From NCBI GenBank assembly GCA_902801255.1, contig CADCHO010000001.1, positions 1-64,000 on the forward strand: a DNA stretch of 64,000 nt, in the 5' to 3' direction. Within the stretch, counting starts at the first letter, position 1. Each line of letters begins with the position of its first letter. The notes under the pieces were generated by a model. The model did not search any database. It was given only the letters and a program-made list of their open reading frames with translations, and was not told the origin of the DNA. Position numbers and translations under genes: made by a program. Shown here piece after piece: positions 1 to 10,105 of the stretch. Source of the DNA: an uncultured Eubacteriales bacterium (lineage in GTDB: Bacteria; Bacillota; Clostridia; Peptostreptococcales; Anaerovoracaceae).

Positions 1-277
1 ACACCAGAGACCGTCCACAGCTCTTCAGGAAGTAAAGCCTGACTGCTTCGTGGTCAAGAATCCGGACGGAAGCATGGAAGAAGTTGAATTCGACTATGGA
101 TGCATCTGCATGGGACTCAAGTCCAACAATCCGGTACTCGACATGCTGAAAGAAGAGTTTGCTGATGTTGAGCTCATGAACATCGGCGACTCCAAGAGAC
201 AGAGAAGAATTATCGAAGGTACTGAAGAAGCACGTGCTATCGTTAAGGTTCTTGAGAAGAAAGGATTCTTCTGCTAA
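1..277 (+). CDS. C-terminal end of an Old-Yellow-Enzyme-type FAD/FMN oxidoreductase (partial)
   Basis: The reading frame is open from base 2 to the stop at 275-277, so the gene starts outside the window and only about 91 codons are visible. The tail contains 'CMGLKSN', then 'ELMNIGDSKR' followed by 'IIEGTEEARAI'. This resembles the C-terminal nucleotide-binding part of two-domain NADH:flavin oxidoreductases of the FadH/BaiCD type, where the Gly-Asp pair contacts FAD and the following helix closes the domain. These enzymes usually reduce enoates or dienoyl-CoA substrates, but the substrate cannot be read from a tail. The GTG at 50 is internal, not a start. A strong terminator follows at 302-331. 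Confidence 0.6.
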   Translation, partial: HQRPSTALQEVKPDCFVVKNPDGSMEEVEFDYGCICMGLKSNNPVLDMLKEEFADVELMNIGDSKRQRRIIEGTEEARAIVKVLEKKGFFC

Positions 278-301
278 TTTCTTCAAAATAAAGCAAATCA
301 A

Positions 302-331
302 AAAGCTCAATGCTGACGCATTGAGCTTTTC
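302..331 (+). terminator. Rho-independent terminator, probably bidirectional
   Basis: A perfect 13-bp stem (302-314 with 319-331) has a 4-base loop TGAC and is followed by TCTTT on the plus strand. On the minus strand the A-tract before it gives a U-tract, so it can also end the MscS-type gene whose stop is at 342. Confidence 0.85.
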
Positions 332-341
332 TTTATTTCTC

Positions 342-3227
342 TTACATCATATCTATTCCGTTCCGGATGAGCATATCTCTTATCTCATAGTTCAATATGC
401 TGCGCACCTTTCGCATTTTTGATTCTCTGCACTCTGCCCTGACACCGAAGGTTATGCTTCCTATATTGATAGTACTTATGCCGGTAAATGTCGGATCGCT
501 GAGAATCTCTTTATGCCTTGACCGTATCTCAGGCAGTTCTGCCCAAAGCAGCTTTTTCAGTTCTTCGGTATTCACATTATTTTTAACAGTAAATTCCGCA
601 ATACACCATGAGTTGCTTCTTGAGAGATTGTTGATCTTATGGATATCGCTGTATCTGATAATCTTGAGATTGTTGTCATCTCCGAACAGTTTTAACGTTC
701 TTACTCCAAGCTCCTGCACCCTGCCTTTGATGAGCCCATCGATTTCCACGATGTCTCCTACCTGGAAAGCTTTTTCGAATATCAGCGACACACCTGAAAA
801 TACATCTGCAATGATATCCTTTACGCCCAGTGAAATAGCCAGACCTATTATGCCGACGGATGCCAGGAGCGCAGCAGGATCAAAGCCCAGATACAATGCC
901 GAGTAATAAATTACAGACAGCACTACAACATAACTCATAACGCTTTTTACGAGCCTGATAACCGTTGAACCTCTTGTATCAAGCAGATTTGCTGCAACTC
1001 TGATGACGAGCGATATAATGCTCCATATGACCGCCACACCGCAAACCAGGAATATTACCCGGGCAAAAGCAAACAGGTTGAGCCCTTTGTTCCAGTTATC
1101 ACTGAAAATATATGGGATGAGGCTGTCACTGCGGTCTGCACTTTTAGACGTTAAAGCAATAAGACCTATGATAAGGATGCACACTCCGCCCATTATATTA
1201 AATACAGCTTTTGCACTGGCTTCAGGAGATTCAGGTTTTTTGATCCATGGAAATCCTGAGATCCTGTCCGGACTGCTCACGGCAGGATCCGGAAGTCTGT
1301 TCTCTCCCGAGATGCTTTCAGCATAGATCAGTTCATAGTCCTTCATAAGGATACGTATAATTATCATCAATACCAGCAGGAACCCCACGGCTTCGAGCAG
1401 TCCGAAAGAAAACATCCCTTCGTGCAGGACTGAAGAGTTTGCAATGTAATAGAACAGCTCACCGTTCATCTCGTTGGAGGCTCCATAATAAGTAACATTA
1501 TCCAGTTTGAACTCTCCAAGGAAATTATCACGGATCTCATCAGCAGTCATTCCAAGCTCCAGAGGGTCCCTTCCATATAAAGGCTCGTTGGTGATGTATT
1601 TGATCTTTTTGTTCTTGTCAAGGAGCATAAATCCATTGTACGAAGGAATCAGCGACGAGACCATCTCATCGGAATCCTTGAAAAAGTAAACGCCCCCTTC
1701 AGCTGCCGGAGGGAAAGAAAGCACCAGCAGATTGTAACCGCCAGCTGTATCTTCGGTAACGGAAGGCATTCTTACTCCATAAAGACCACTTTTTGCGCCT
1801 GTCACATTATCCGTAACATTTTCAAGATACGCTTCCGGTTTTCCATTCAGAACTCTTCTGAAAGTATGCATGTCTGAAGAGCTCAGGCCGCCTATATTCA
1901 TGTTTATATACGGGGAATCAGTAAGAATCTCCTTTCCATCACGGTCATACAGCATTATGTAATTAGCCGAAAGCATATCCCTGTATTCTGAGAGCTGTTC
2001 TTTTGTGCGAAGTTCAGGATGACGGTAAATGGCATCAGCAATTATACCTGCATATTTAAAAGATTTTTCTTTAAGATCATCCTGATTGAACTCAGCAAGG
2101 AGCTGATTATCTTCATTCATCTGTTCAACAGCTGCAAGAGTATTCTGAGCGTCCCAGGTAACACTATACAGAGAACCGATCGCACTCGAGAACATGCCGG
2201 CAAGCAGTACGATAATGGTAGCGAGTATGCAGAATGTACAGGTCTTTTGCTTTACGTTTGAAGGAAGATATTCATTGATTTGCTTCTGTCCCGCTTTTCC
2301 GCTTATAAGCAGCTTCTTGATTTCAGTTATCCAGACGATCAGTATCATGAGCAGAATAACCGCAACCAGTATGACCATCAGCTCCACACTCAGTGAATCA
2401 TATATTATTGATGCTTTTGAAAGAAGGAGTATCAGTGTATATCTTTCATCTGCCGACCTGGCCATAACATAATATGGAGCATGTTTTTCAAGGAATGCAT
2501 TCAGGACTTCTTCTTTCAGTCCGCTGTCACTCTGTACTTCAGGGACCTCCAGTTCATAATTGTAATAAATGTAATTGCCGTCTTCATCCAGCAGCATGGC
2601 CTTGCCGTCGAATGCATGCTCTATTTCATACATTGCAATGGATGCTAAATTGTCAGATCCTTCATTTGAGTAAAATACTTTTACAGCATAGTAACCATTG
2701 CCTATCCTGCTGAACGCAACAATTCCACGCCAGTTAGCGGTAAACGTTACATCGATTACACCCTGTTCTCCTTTCAGGACATTCGCTGTCAATTCAGGTA
2801 CACTTTCAGCACCGTCAGGGTATATGACTTTATCGCCTTCGACTTTTACTGCATATGAATAACCGTAATCTTCAACAGAGCTGTTCAGAAAGTCATTACT
2901 GTTTACCTTGTCCCTTAGAGAAAGAGCTTTGAAATATGCATCTGCGAGTGCGGCTTTTTTATCTTTTTCAACTTCCTTGTCGATCTCAGCAGAAATCTGC
3001 TCAATCGAGCCCTTGATCCCTGTCTCAATACTTGAATAAGCAGTTTCACGCTTAATAAATGATTCAAGATTCAAATAAGTAGCGGCTATCTGAACACAGA
3101 GTATCAGTGCGATCCCTATAAGGCCCGCAAATACGGCATTACCTGTAATATTCGGCTTTTGTACCTCTTTTTCTATATTTTTTTTATCTATACTTTTATT
3201 CATGTGATCTTTTGAGTGTTTCTGCAC
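342..3227 (-). CDS. Large MscS-family mechanosensitive channel with extracytoplasmic sensor-like regions
   Basis: About 961 residues from a GTG start; an ATG eight codons later (3203) is an alternative, and neither has a strong Shine-Dalgarno. Only the last roughly 260 residues are MscS: a pore-lining helix rich in Gly/Ala ('LGVKDIIADVFSG') followed by the beta domain ('FQVGDIVEIDG', 'GVRTLKL'). Before it come an N-terminal membrane helix near residues 29-51, a large extracytoplasmic segment, further helices near 286-305 and 335-359, a second extracytoplasmic segment and more helices. The outer segments look like Cache-type sensor regions, which is an inference. Small MscS channels release solutes on osmotic downshift; gating by a ligand is possible here. 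Transcribed alone, just downstream of a hybrid sensor kinase. Confidence 0.8.
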   Translation of the reverse strand: MQKHSKDHMNKSIDKKNIEKEVQKPNITGNAVFAGLIGIALILCVQIAATYLNLESFIKRETAYSSIETGIKGSIEQISAEIDKEVEKDKKAALADAYFKALSLRDKVNSNDFLNSSVEDYGYSYAVKVEGDKVIYPDGAESVPELTANVLKGEQGVIDVTFTANWRGIVAFSRIGNGYYAVKVFYSNEGSDNLASIAMYEIEHAFDGKAMLLDEDGNYIYYNYELEVPEVQSDSGLKEEVLNAFLEKHAPYYVMARSADERYTLILLLSKASIIYDSLSVELMVILVAVILLMILIVWITEIKKLLISGKAGQKQINEYLPSNVKQKTCTFCILATIIVLLAGMFSSAIGSLYSVTWDAQNTLAAVEQMNEDNQLLAEFNQDDLKEKSFKYAGIIADAIYRHPELRTKEQLSEYRDMLSANYIMLYDRDGKEILTDSPYINMNIGGLSSSDMHTFRRVLNGKPEAYLENVTDNVTGAKSGLYGVRMPSVTEDTAGGYNLLVLSFPPAAEGGVYFFKDSDEMVSSLIPSYNGFMLLDKNKKIKYITNEPLYGRDPLELGMTADEIRDNFLGEFKLDNVTYYGASNEMNGELFYYIANSSVLHEGMFSFGLLEAVGFLLVLMIIIRILMKDYELIYAESISGENRLPDPAVSSPDRISGFPWIKKPESPEASAKAVFNIMGGVCILIIGLIALTSKSADRSDSLIPYIFSDNWNKGLNLFAFARVIFLVCGVAVIWSIISLVIRVAANLLDTRGSTVIRLVKSVMSYVVVLSVIYYSALYLGFDPAALLASVGIIGLAISLGVKDIIADVFSGVSLIFEKAFQVGDIVEIDGLIKGRVQELGVRTLKLFGDDNNLKIIRYSDIHKINNLSRSNSWCIAEFTVKNNVNTEELKKLLWAELPEIRSRHKEILSDPTFTGISTINIGSITFGVRAECRESKMRKVRSILNYEIRDMLIRNGIDMM

Positions 3228-3242
3228 ATCGTTCTTTTTTAC

Positions 3243-3272
3243 AGTATAGTCATTATAAGTTCAGTGTAACAA
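3243..3272 (-). promoter_or_regulatory. Candidate sigma-A promoter of the MscS-type gene
   Basis: Read on the minus strand, TTGTTA (3267-3272) and TATACT (3243-3248) are 18 bp apart. A TATAAT also lies at 3252-3257. The site is in the 67-bp gap before the gene. Confidence 0.5.
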
Positions 3273-3294
3273 ATTAGAATCAGTGACATCAGCA

Positions 3295-6200
3295 TTACAT
3301 TGCACGGGCTTGAGAGTATTCCCAGATCAGCTCTTCCAGTGTCTGATACAGATGCTCTGGATCCACAGGTTTAGACAAGTGAGCGTTCATACCCACCTGC
3401 AGTGAACGCTGAACATCCTCATCAAAGGCATTGGCAGTTAAAGCAATTATCGGTATCATTTTGGCATCCGGTCTGTCCAGAGCCCGAATAGCTGTTGCTG
3501 CCTCCAAACCGTCCATCTCCGGCATACGCACATCCATCAGGATCGCATCATAATAACCTGCCTGACTGTTCTCAAACATTTCCAATACGATCCTGCCGTT
3601 TTCAGCATGATCGATCTCCGCTTCCCGCAAGAGAATGATCTGTTTCATTATTTCCGCATTGACAAAGACGTCCTCAGCCATCAGTATCTTTCTGCCTTTG
3701 AGCTCAGCCCGTTTTTTCTCCTTAAAGAGACTCATGTTATTTTTCCGGGCGATTCGCTCCAGCTCATCAAGCACATTAGACGCAAACAAAGGTTTTGCCA
3801 GGAAACTGTCGACACCGCTGTGTATCGCCTCGTCCATGATCTCATCCCAGTTGAAAGAGGTCAGGATGATGACCGTAGTTTCCTTGTCATATTTCTTCCG
3901 TATTTCCCTTGCCACTTCAACTCCGTCCATTTCCGGCATCTTCCAGTCAAGAAGGACAAGGTTATAAGGCTTGTTCTTTGCATGCTGCACCTCCAGCATA
4001 TGAAGGGCTGTCGGTCCATCGTAACAGGTATCTGCTTTGATACCTGCTTCATCCAGCACGATCCGTGCGTGTTCAGCCGCGATCTCTTCGTCGTCCACCA
4101 CCAGAACACGTATATCCTTAGGGTTCAGAGAGTATGATGATAGCCCCTGGTAATCGCTGTTATTCAGAGTAATGTTGACCGTAAACTCTGTTCCGACACC
4201 TTTTTCAGATTCGACAGAGATCGTGCCATTCATCAGCTCAACGATATTTTTCGTAATAGCCATACCCAGGCCGGTGCTGCCATACTTGCTGTTCCTGCTG
4301 CTGTCTTCCTGTGTGAAAGTGTCAAATATCTTCGGGATGAATTCCTTATCCATACCTATTCCGGTATCACTTATGCAGAATTTCAGGGTCGTATGATCTC
4401 CGTATACGGCTGTGCGCTCCACCGTCATCATTATGTTCCCCGGTGCATCCGTAAACTTGATCGCATTCGACAGGATATTTATCAGAACCTGTTTGAGCTT
4501 CATGTCATCGCCGATGTAATAATCACTTACACCGCCAATAACATTGCACTCATAATGCAGTCCCTTTTCTTCACATTGGGACATGACCATAGTATTGATC
4601 TGCTCCAGCATATCGCGGAAGAAGAATTCTTCCTTGCGAATGACCATCCGCCCGGATTCGATACGGCTCATGTCGAGTATATCGTTGATCAGGCCCAGCA
4701 GGTGCCTTGCGCTCCCGCCTATCTGCTCAAGATACTCACGCGTTTCGTCAGGGAGCGACTCATTGCGCAGAGCCAGACTGTCCAGTCCTATGATTGCGTT
4801 CATAGGCGTACGGATCTCATGGCTCACACTTGACAGGAACGCTGTCTTCGCCCTGTTGGCCTCCTCTGCCGCAGCAAGAGCCTCACCGAGCGCCTGGTTC
4901 TTTGCCATCGCATCGCGCATCTCGGTATCGATGACCGTAAGGCCAAGACCGACCGCGTGGACGATATGATCTTCACGGTTTTCGGCATGTCTCACGCCTG
5001 CCATACGGATCATCTCATAGTATTCCTTTCCGTCACGCTTCACCAGATAACGGTAGGCTATGATCGGGTCATTTTCGAGTGCTTTACGCACGTTGTCCGG
5101 ATCGATAAATTCCAGGAAACCTTCCCTGTAGTTCTCGGCAACGAAATTGTTCGCATACCATGCGAAACGCTCATGATAAGGGAAATGGACTCCTTCAGGT
5201 GTCTGATCTGTAGCGTCGGGGTCAGCCCGGTAGCAGACAGCATCATCATTGTCCAGGTCAACATGATAGACGCAGCGGTAGTCTGAAGCGAGCGCAGTTA
5301 TCATCTTGTCCTGCTGCTCGCGGCGCTCCTGCTGTTTGAGCAGCTGCTTTGAGCGTTTCGAGTCGCGTACCAGGAACATGATTATAATTGCGGCGACTGC
5401 AAGCATTATGCTTGCGACAGCACCCAGGTTGTTCCGTATCACATCTCCGAACGAATAGGAATGCAGCTGGTCCGTATACCGGAAAGCAAGGTTCTGTGCG
5501 TAGTCAGAGCCCAGAACGTTTATGCCGCGGTTGACCAGTTTCAGCAGTCCCTCATTTCCGATCTGTACGCCGAAACTCCTGTCATCATTATATGCGGTCT
5601 GAAGCAGTGACAGGCCTCTGTAGCGGCTGTTTCGCAGGATATCGTTTGCTCTCAGTCCGTTCAGTGTGGTGCAGCCCGCCTTTCCGTCATTCACTGCATG
5701 TAAACATTCATCTATCGAAGGATATAGGGTGATCTCCGCATCCGGATAGTACGTCTTCACGAAATAGTACTGCATGCTGTTGTTTTCGTTCACAGCGAAA
5801 TTCCGCACCGTATCGTCATTGTACTCGTCTTTATATACCAGCTCTGTCGCAGCTGAAACGACCGCATTCGACTGGAATATTCCGCTCTCTTCCGCATAAT
5901 ACAGTCCGCCGCCTACCGGAAATACCACATCGACACTTCCGTCTTCCAGCCCTGCGATCATCTTGTCGGAACTGTCGTAACCCGTATATGAGACTTTAAG
6001 GTAATCGAGGCCAAGTTCTTTCAGCATCCGCGGAATGAGGTCCTTAAGAAGTCCGTTTACCTCACCTTCAGAGTCTGTACCGCTGTACGGGAGATAGTTG
6101 TTCAGATAGCCTATACGCAATGAGTCATGTCCGTCCAGCCACTGTTTCTCATGTTCCGAGAAGGCACGGCTGGATATGCTCACAGGGTAGTATTTACTGC

Positions 6201-6981
6201 GAAGGAAGTTTATGTAATTTGGTTCATCAACAGAGAGCTCAGTCTGAGCTATGTTGAGATCTGTCAGCAGGTCCGCCCGTTTTTTGCTCACACAGAGGAA
6301 ATAATCTGATGCGCCGAAAGAATATAGCAGTTCTGCGTTAGCCCGTCCGTAGGCGCCGTCCCCTTCTACCACCAGTACATCCACATCATTGTCGTCGAAG
6401 GCCTTGAAGAGCGGATCATAATCATCGAAAAGCACGATTTCGGCCTGCACGCTGTGATCCTGAAGGAACGCTTTAAGAGAATCCGCCATGGCGCTGTTCA
6501 GCACGCCGAGACGCTTTCCTTCCAGAGTCGCAGCCTCGACGGTAATGCTCCCATCGCCGGTATGCTTTATCAGGTTGTAGGTCTCATTACCCATAGGCGA
6601 GTCCGGGTAACCTATCAGTTCTTCGCGCTCTTTTTTCCACGCAAGGCCGGCAAGCACATCTATATCGCCATCCAGCAGTTTCTGATACAAGTCGCTGAAA
6701 TCACCGTATATGTACTCGTAATTCCAGCCGGTATACTCGGACAGCTTCTGATAGTACTCATAGGCATAGCCGGTCTTGACAGCACCCTGTCTGGCGCCTT
6801 CCTGGAACACTTCATTCTCATAATAGCCAACTTTTACTGTTACGCTATTATTGTCAACAGCGAAGGCCCTCGCAGGAAAAAACAATCCGGCCAGCATCAT
6901 GAGGCATATGAGCATCGCGCAGCCTGCAATAACTGCCTTTTGCCTCTTATAAACAGCCATCTTTTTATCTTTCTCTGTCAT
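3295..6981 (-). CDS. BvgS/EvgS-like hybrid sensor histidine kinase with two solute-binding domains and two receivers
   Basis: 1228 residues. Order: signal/membrane helix about 16-41; two family-3 periplasmic-binding-like domains in tandem about 45-275 and 285-505; membrane helix about 518-540; a PAS-like region; HisKA with phospho-His near 721 ('SHEIRTPMN'); HATPase with N box near 839 and G boxes; receiver 1 with Asp near 1012 ('LLDWKMPEMDG'); receiver 2 with Asp near 1150 ('LMDVRMPEMDG'). The outer domains should sense an amino acid or similar small solute and drive His-to-Asp relay. No HPt domain is visible after the receivers and no separate response regulator gene is adjacent, so the output is unknown. 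The ATG start has AAGGG eight bases upstream. Confidence 0.9.
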   Translation of the reverse strand: MTEKDKKMAVYKRQKAVIAGCAMLICLMMLAGLFFPARAFAVDNNSVTVKVGYYENEVFQEGARQGAVKTGYAYEYYQKLSEYTGWNYEYIYGDFSDLYQKLLDGDIDVLAGLAWKKEREELIGYPDSPMGNETYNLIKHTGDGSITVEAATLEGKRLGVLNSAMADSLKAFLQDHSVQAEIVLFDDYDPLFKAFDDNDVDVLVVEGDGAYGRANAELLYSFGASDYFLCVSKKRADLLTDLNIAQTELSVDEPNYINFLRSKYYPVSISSRAFSEHEKQWLDGHDSLRIGYLNNYLPYSGTDSEGEVNGLLKDLIPRMLKELGLDYLKVSYTGYDSSDKMIAGLEDGSVDVVFPVGGGLYYAEESGIFQSNAVVSAATELVYKDEYNDDTVRNFAVNENNSMQYYFVKTYYPDAEITLYPSIDECLHAVNDGKAGCTTLNGLRANDILRNSRYRGLSLLQTAYNDDRSFGVQIGNEGLLKLVNRGINVLGSDYAQNLAFRYTDQLHSYSFGDVIRNNLGAVASIMLAVAAIIIMFLVRDSKRSKQLLKQQERREQQDKMITALASDYRCVYHVDLDNDDAVCYRADPDATDQTPEGVHFPYHERFAWYANNFVAENYREGFLEFIDPDNVRKALENDPIIAYRYLVKRDGKEYYEMIRMAGVRHAENREDHIVHAVGLGLTVIDTEMRDAMAKNQALGEALAAAEEANRAKTAFLSSVSHEIRTPMNAIIGLDSLALRNESLPDETREYLEQIGGSARHLLGLINDILDMSRIESGRMVIRKEEFFFRDMLEQINTMVMSQCEEKGLHYECNVIGGVSDYYIGDDMKLKQVLINILSNAIKFTDAPGNIMMTVERTAVYGDHTTLKFCISDTGIGMDKEFIPKIFDTFTQEDSSRNSKYGSTGLGMAITKNIVELMNGTISVESEKGVGTEFTVNITLNNSDYQGLSSYSLNPKDIRVLVVDDEEIAAEHARIVLDEAGIKADTCYDGPTALHMLEVQHAKNKPYNLVLLDWKMPEMDGVEVAREIRKKYDKETTVIILTSFNWDEIMDEAIHSGVDSFLAKPLFASNVLDELERIARKNNMSLFKEKKRAELKGRKILMAEDVFVNAEIMKQIILLREAEIDHAENGRIVLEMFENSQAGYYDAILMDVRMPEMDGLEAATAIRALDRPDAKMIPIIALTANAFDEDVQRSLQVGMNAHLSKPVDPEHLYQTLEELIWEYSQARAM

Positions 6982-7105
6982 ATCTGAACCCTTTTATTTA
7001 ATTAATAGATATTTTTTTAATTCTATCAAAAATTACCTGCACTGTACCTACATTTAACACCTTTTTTTGCACAGATTGAAGACATGTCCGTCATACCATA
7101 AAACA

Positions 7106-7134
7106 GGCTGCAACGCTGTATCAGCGCTGCAGCC
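7106..7134 (-). terminator. Hairpin terminator after the GltD-like gene
   Basis: Twelve paired positions with one mismatch form a GC-rich stem. On the minus strand it is followed by TGTTTTAT. It lies 45 bp beyond the stop of the flavoprotein gene, in the 197-bp gap before the kinase gene. Confidence 0.65.
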
Positions 7135-7178
7135 CGCATTTGTTTTGGGATCTTGATTATCACAACCGTATCATGGCT

Positions 7179-10046
7179 CTACTTTTCTATGCCATGGTAT
7201 GGCTCCCAATTCTCTTCACCGGTCTGCTGAATAGGGTATTCATGCACTCCGGTCTTCTTGTACTTCATGATCTTCCTGATCCTCTTTGCCTGATACTTCA
7301 GAGCAAGTCCGATCGTCTCCTCGGCAGTGTACATATCCGCGCCGTGAGGCATATCTCTGGTGAGATGTATCGCGTCGAATTCACATCTCGTTGTGCAGAG
7401 TCCGCAGCCGATGCACATGTTGGTATCGACTGTAGTAGCGCCGCACTTGAGGCAGCGTGAAGTTTCCGCTTTGACCTGTTCCTCTGTGAGAGGCAGTCTC
7501 AGGTCGTCCATCGTCTTGGCAGGATCGCCCTTCTTGCTGCCCGGAACCTGTCTGCTTGTATCATCATACCATGCAGGTTTGCTTATATCATCTCTGTCGA
7601 GCTCGATGAACTCTCTCAGATCTCTGCCTATCGTAAGCGACTGGCCAGGGTGTACATAACGGTTGATGGAAACCGCGCCCTGACGGCCTGCGGCAACCGC
7701 GTCGATGATGAATTTCTGTCCGGTGTAAACGTCTCCGCCAACGAAGATGTCAGGCTCAGCCGTCTGATATGTAACAGGGTCGGCTATGATAGTCTTGTTT
7801 CTGTTGAATTCAACCTTTGTTCCCTTGAGGAGAGCCTCATGGTCGGCCTTCTGTCCGATACAGAATACGACATATTCGCACTCGACAGACTCTGTCTGGG
7901 AATCGTCGAACTTAGGATCGAATCTTCCTTCGCTGTTCTTGACGCTCAGGCACTTTCTGAAGTTGATGCCGCAGACTTTTCCCTTTTTATCCTTGAGGAT
8001 CGCAGTCTGGCCCCAGCCTGCGTGAATTTTGACGCCGTCGCTTTCGCAGAGCTCCTGATCCTCGCCTCCCATAGGCATTTCATCGTATGATTCAAGGCAG
8101 TAGAGATCAACGGATTTAGAGCCCTGTCTTACGATGGTACGGGCGATATCTGAAGCGATATTTCCTCCGCCGATGACAACGACTCTGCCGTCAAGCTTGT
8201 TAGGTCCGTGGAGGTTGATGTCCTTGACATAGTCTATGCCCGCGATCACGCCGTCAGCGTCTTCACCCGGGATACCGAGTGAACCAGGCGACTGAAGTCC
8301 CGGCGCTACATAGAAGGCTTTGTATCCCTGCTTGCGCAGATCTTCGATAGTAACGTCTTTACCGACTTCTACGCCGCATTTGATCTCAGCGCCCATCTTT
8401 GTGATGATATCGATCTCGTTCTGTACGATATCTTTTTCCACACGGAAGTTAGGGATGCCGTTCATCATCATTCCGCCCGGTTTGGCTTCTTTTTCAAAGA
8501 CCGTTACCGGATAACCCTCTTTGCGGAGATAGTATGCGCAGGTGAGACCTGCCGGGCCGGATCCGATAACTGCGATCGGATACTCGGTCCACTGCTTCCC
8601 GTCCATGTTATAGCAATCGTCCGGAACGAATTCTTCCGGATGGGCTTTCTCATACTGGCAGAGGAATTTCTTGATCTCGTCGATAGCTATAGGCTTGTCG
8701 ATCGTTCCTCTAGTACATCTGTCCTCGCAGCGGCGGTTGCATACAGCACCGCAGACAGCCGGGAACGGATTGTCCTGACGGATCAGGCGTACGGCTTCAG
8801 CGTATCTTCCCTCGCTTGCCATCTGGATATAGCCCTGTACTGCTATGTGAGCCGGACATGCTGTCTTACAAGGCGCTGTTCCGGACGCATAGCAGTTGAT
8901 CCTGTTGTCTTCTCTGTAAGTTTTGCTCCACTTGTCTTCGCCCCAAGGAGTATCGTCAGGCAGAAGGCGCATAGGATATAAAGTCTTGCTTCCGTCTTTG
9001 TGGCAGAGCTTCTGACCTAGCTTTGCCGCGCCGACAGGACAGACCTCAACACACTTGCCGCATGCTACGCACTTTTCATGATCGACATGAGCGCGCCATG
9101 CGGAAGCGGACATGTTCGGAGTATTAAAGAGCTGTGATGTTCTCAGTCCGTAGCAGCTTCCAGGTGAGCAGTTGCAGATGCCTACGATCCTGTTCGGCCC
9201 GTCAACGTTTACGATCTGGTGTACGTAGCCCTTCTTTTCAGCTCTCATTATGATTTCAAGAGCTTCGTCTCTTGTTATATAGTGGGCATCCTTGCCTGTT
9301 TCTACGAGGAATTCCGCTATATCATCGATACCAATGCACATATAGCCTTCGATATCGCCGACACCTTCTCCTCTGAAGCGCTGCGCTTTACGGCAGGCGC
9401 ATACCATGGTGCAGAATTTGTCGTACTTCTGGAGCCAGTGTGAAAGGTATTCGACACTGACTGTCTGAGGTGTAGCTTCGATGGCGGATTCGACCGGTAT
9501 GGTATGCATTCCGATGCCTGCGCCCCCCGGTGGGATCATCTTTGCTGTCATTTCAAGTGGTTCCTGCGGAGCGAGGTTGAACATCGTAGCAACCTCAGGA
9601 TGGTCATCGCAGAGAGTCGCATGCTCCACCATATATTCTCCGGAGCCGATTACCCACTTAGGGATCCAGTACTGGATGTGTTTATCCTCATTATCTCTGT
9701 TCTGTTCGAGTATACCGATCCAGATCAGATGGTCGATGATCTTCTGCGCCTCTTCCCTGGTCATTTTGTTCATCTTGGCGAGCTGGCGCGTCGTATAGCC
9801 GACGCGGCGCTTCTTGAAGCTGAGCATGAACCTGACTTCCTCTTTAGTAAGCAGTCTGTCGAGGATCCAGAAGTCGAAATGATTCTCTTTCAAGCCTCCC
9901 GGGATCTTGCGATCCAGGCTGTCAGTAATCATTTTAGACAGTTTCTCAATTAGTTTTTTCTTCTCTGGATCATTGCAATGGTGGTCACCCTTATCAGGAT
10001 AATCCCAGTCATTGACAAAAATGTTTTGATTTACTTCTTTTACCAT
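7179..10046 (-). CDS. Multi-cluster Fe-S/FAD NAD(P)H oxidoreductase, GltD-like with an N-terminal iron-sulfur module
   Basis: 955 residues from ATG 10046; an in-frame TTG 11 codons earlier is less likely. The first about 190 residues include a winged-helix-like stretch ('YTTRQLAKMNKMTREEA'). A cysteine-rich segment follows ('CTMVCACRKAQ', then 'CNCSPGSC'), then one 4Fe-4S motif ('CVACGKCVEVCP'). The second half is GltD-like: an N-terminal Cys region ('CKTACPAHI', 'CNRRCEDRC'), an FAD Rossmann motif ('IGSGPAGL'), an NAD(P) motif ('IGGGNIASD') and a C-terminal ferredoxin motif ('CIGCGLCTTRC'). GltD-family proteins pass electrons from NAD(P)H through FAD to clusters. No glutamate synthase large subunit is adjacent, so the acceptor is probably a different partner or ferredoxin. 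Transcribed alone. Confidence 0.75.
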   Translation of the reverse strand: MVKEVNQNIFVNDWDYPDKGDHHCNDPEKKKLIEKLSKMITDSLDRKIPGGLKENHFDFWILDRLLTKEEVRFMLSFKKRRVGYTTRQLAKMNKMTREEAQKIIDHLIWIGILEQNRDNEDKHIQYWIPKWVIGSGEYMVEHATLCDDHPEVATMFNLAPQEPLEMTAKMIPPGGAGIGMHTIPVESAIEATPQTVSVEYLSHWLQKYDKFCTMVCACRKAQRFRGEGVGDIEGYMCIGIDDIAEFLVETGKDAHYITRDEALEIIMRAEKKGYVHQIVNVDGPNRIVGICNCSPGSCYGLRTSQLFNTPNMSASAWRAHVDHEKCVACGKCVEVCPVGAAKLGQKLCHKDGSKTLYPMRLLPDDTPWGEDKWSKTYREDNRINCYASGTAPCKTACPAHIAVQGYIQMASEGRYAEAVRLIRQDNPFPAVCGAVCNRRCEDRCTRGTIDKPIAIDEIKKFLCQYEKAHPEEFVPDDCYNMDGKQWTEYPIAVIGSGPAGLTCAYYLRKEGYPVTVFEKEAKPGGMMMNGIPNFRVEKDIVQNEIDIITKMGAEIKCGVEVGKDVTIEDLRKQGYKAFYVAPGLQSPGSLGIPGEDADGVIAGIDYVKDINLHGPNKLDGRVVVIGGGNIASDIARTIVRQGSKSVDLYCLESYDEMPMGGEDQELCESDGVKIHAGWGQTAILKDKKGKVCGINFRKCLSVKNSEGRFDPKFDDSQTESVECEYVVFCIGQKADHEALLKGTKVEFNRNKTIIADPVTYQTAEPDIFVGGDVYTGQKFIIDAVAAGRQGAVSINRYVHPGQSLTIGRDLREFIELDRDDISKPAWYDDTSRQVPGSKKGDPAKTMDDLRLPLTEEQVKAETSRCLKCGATTVDTNMCIGCGLCTTRCEFDAIHLTRDMPHGADMYTAEETIGLALKYQAKRIRKIMKYKKTGVHEYPIQQTGEENWEPYHGIEK

Positions 10047-10105
10047 AATCTCTCTCTTCAAATCGATTCTGTGAATCAAAAATAACTGATATACCTACCT
10101 TTTTT

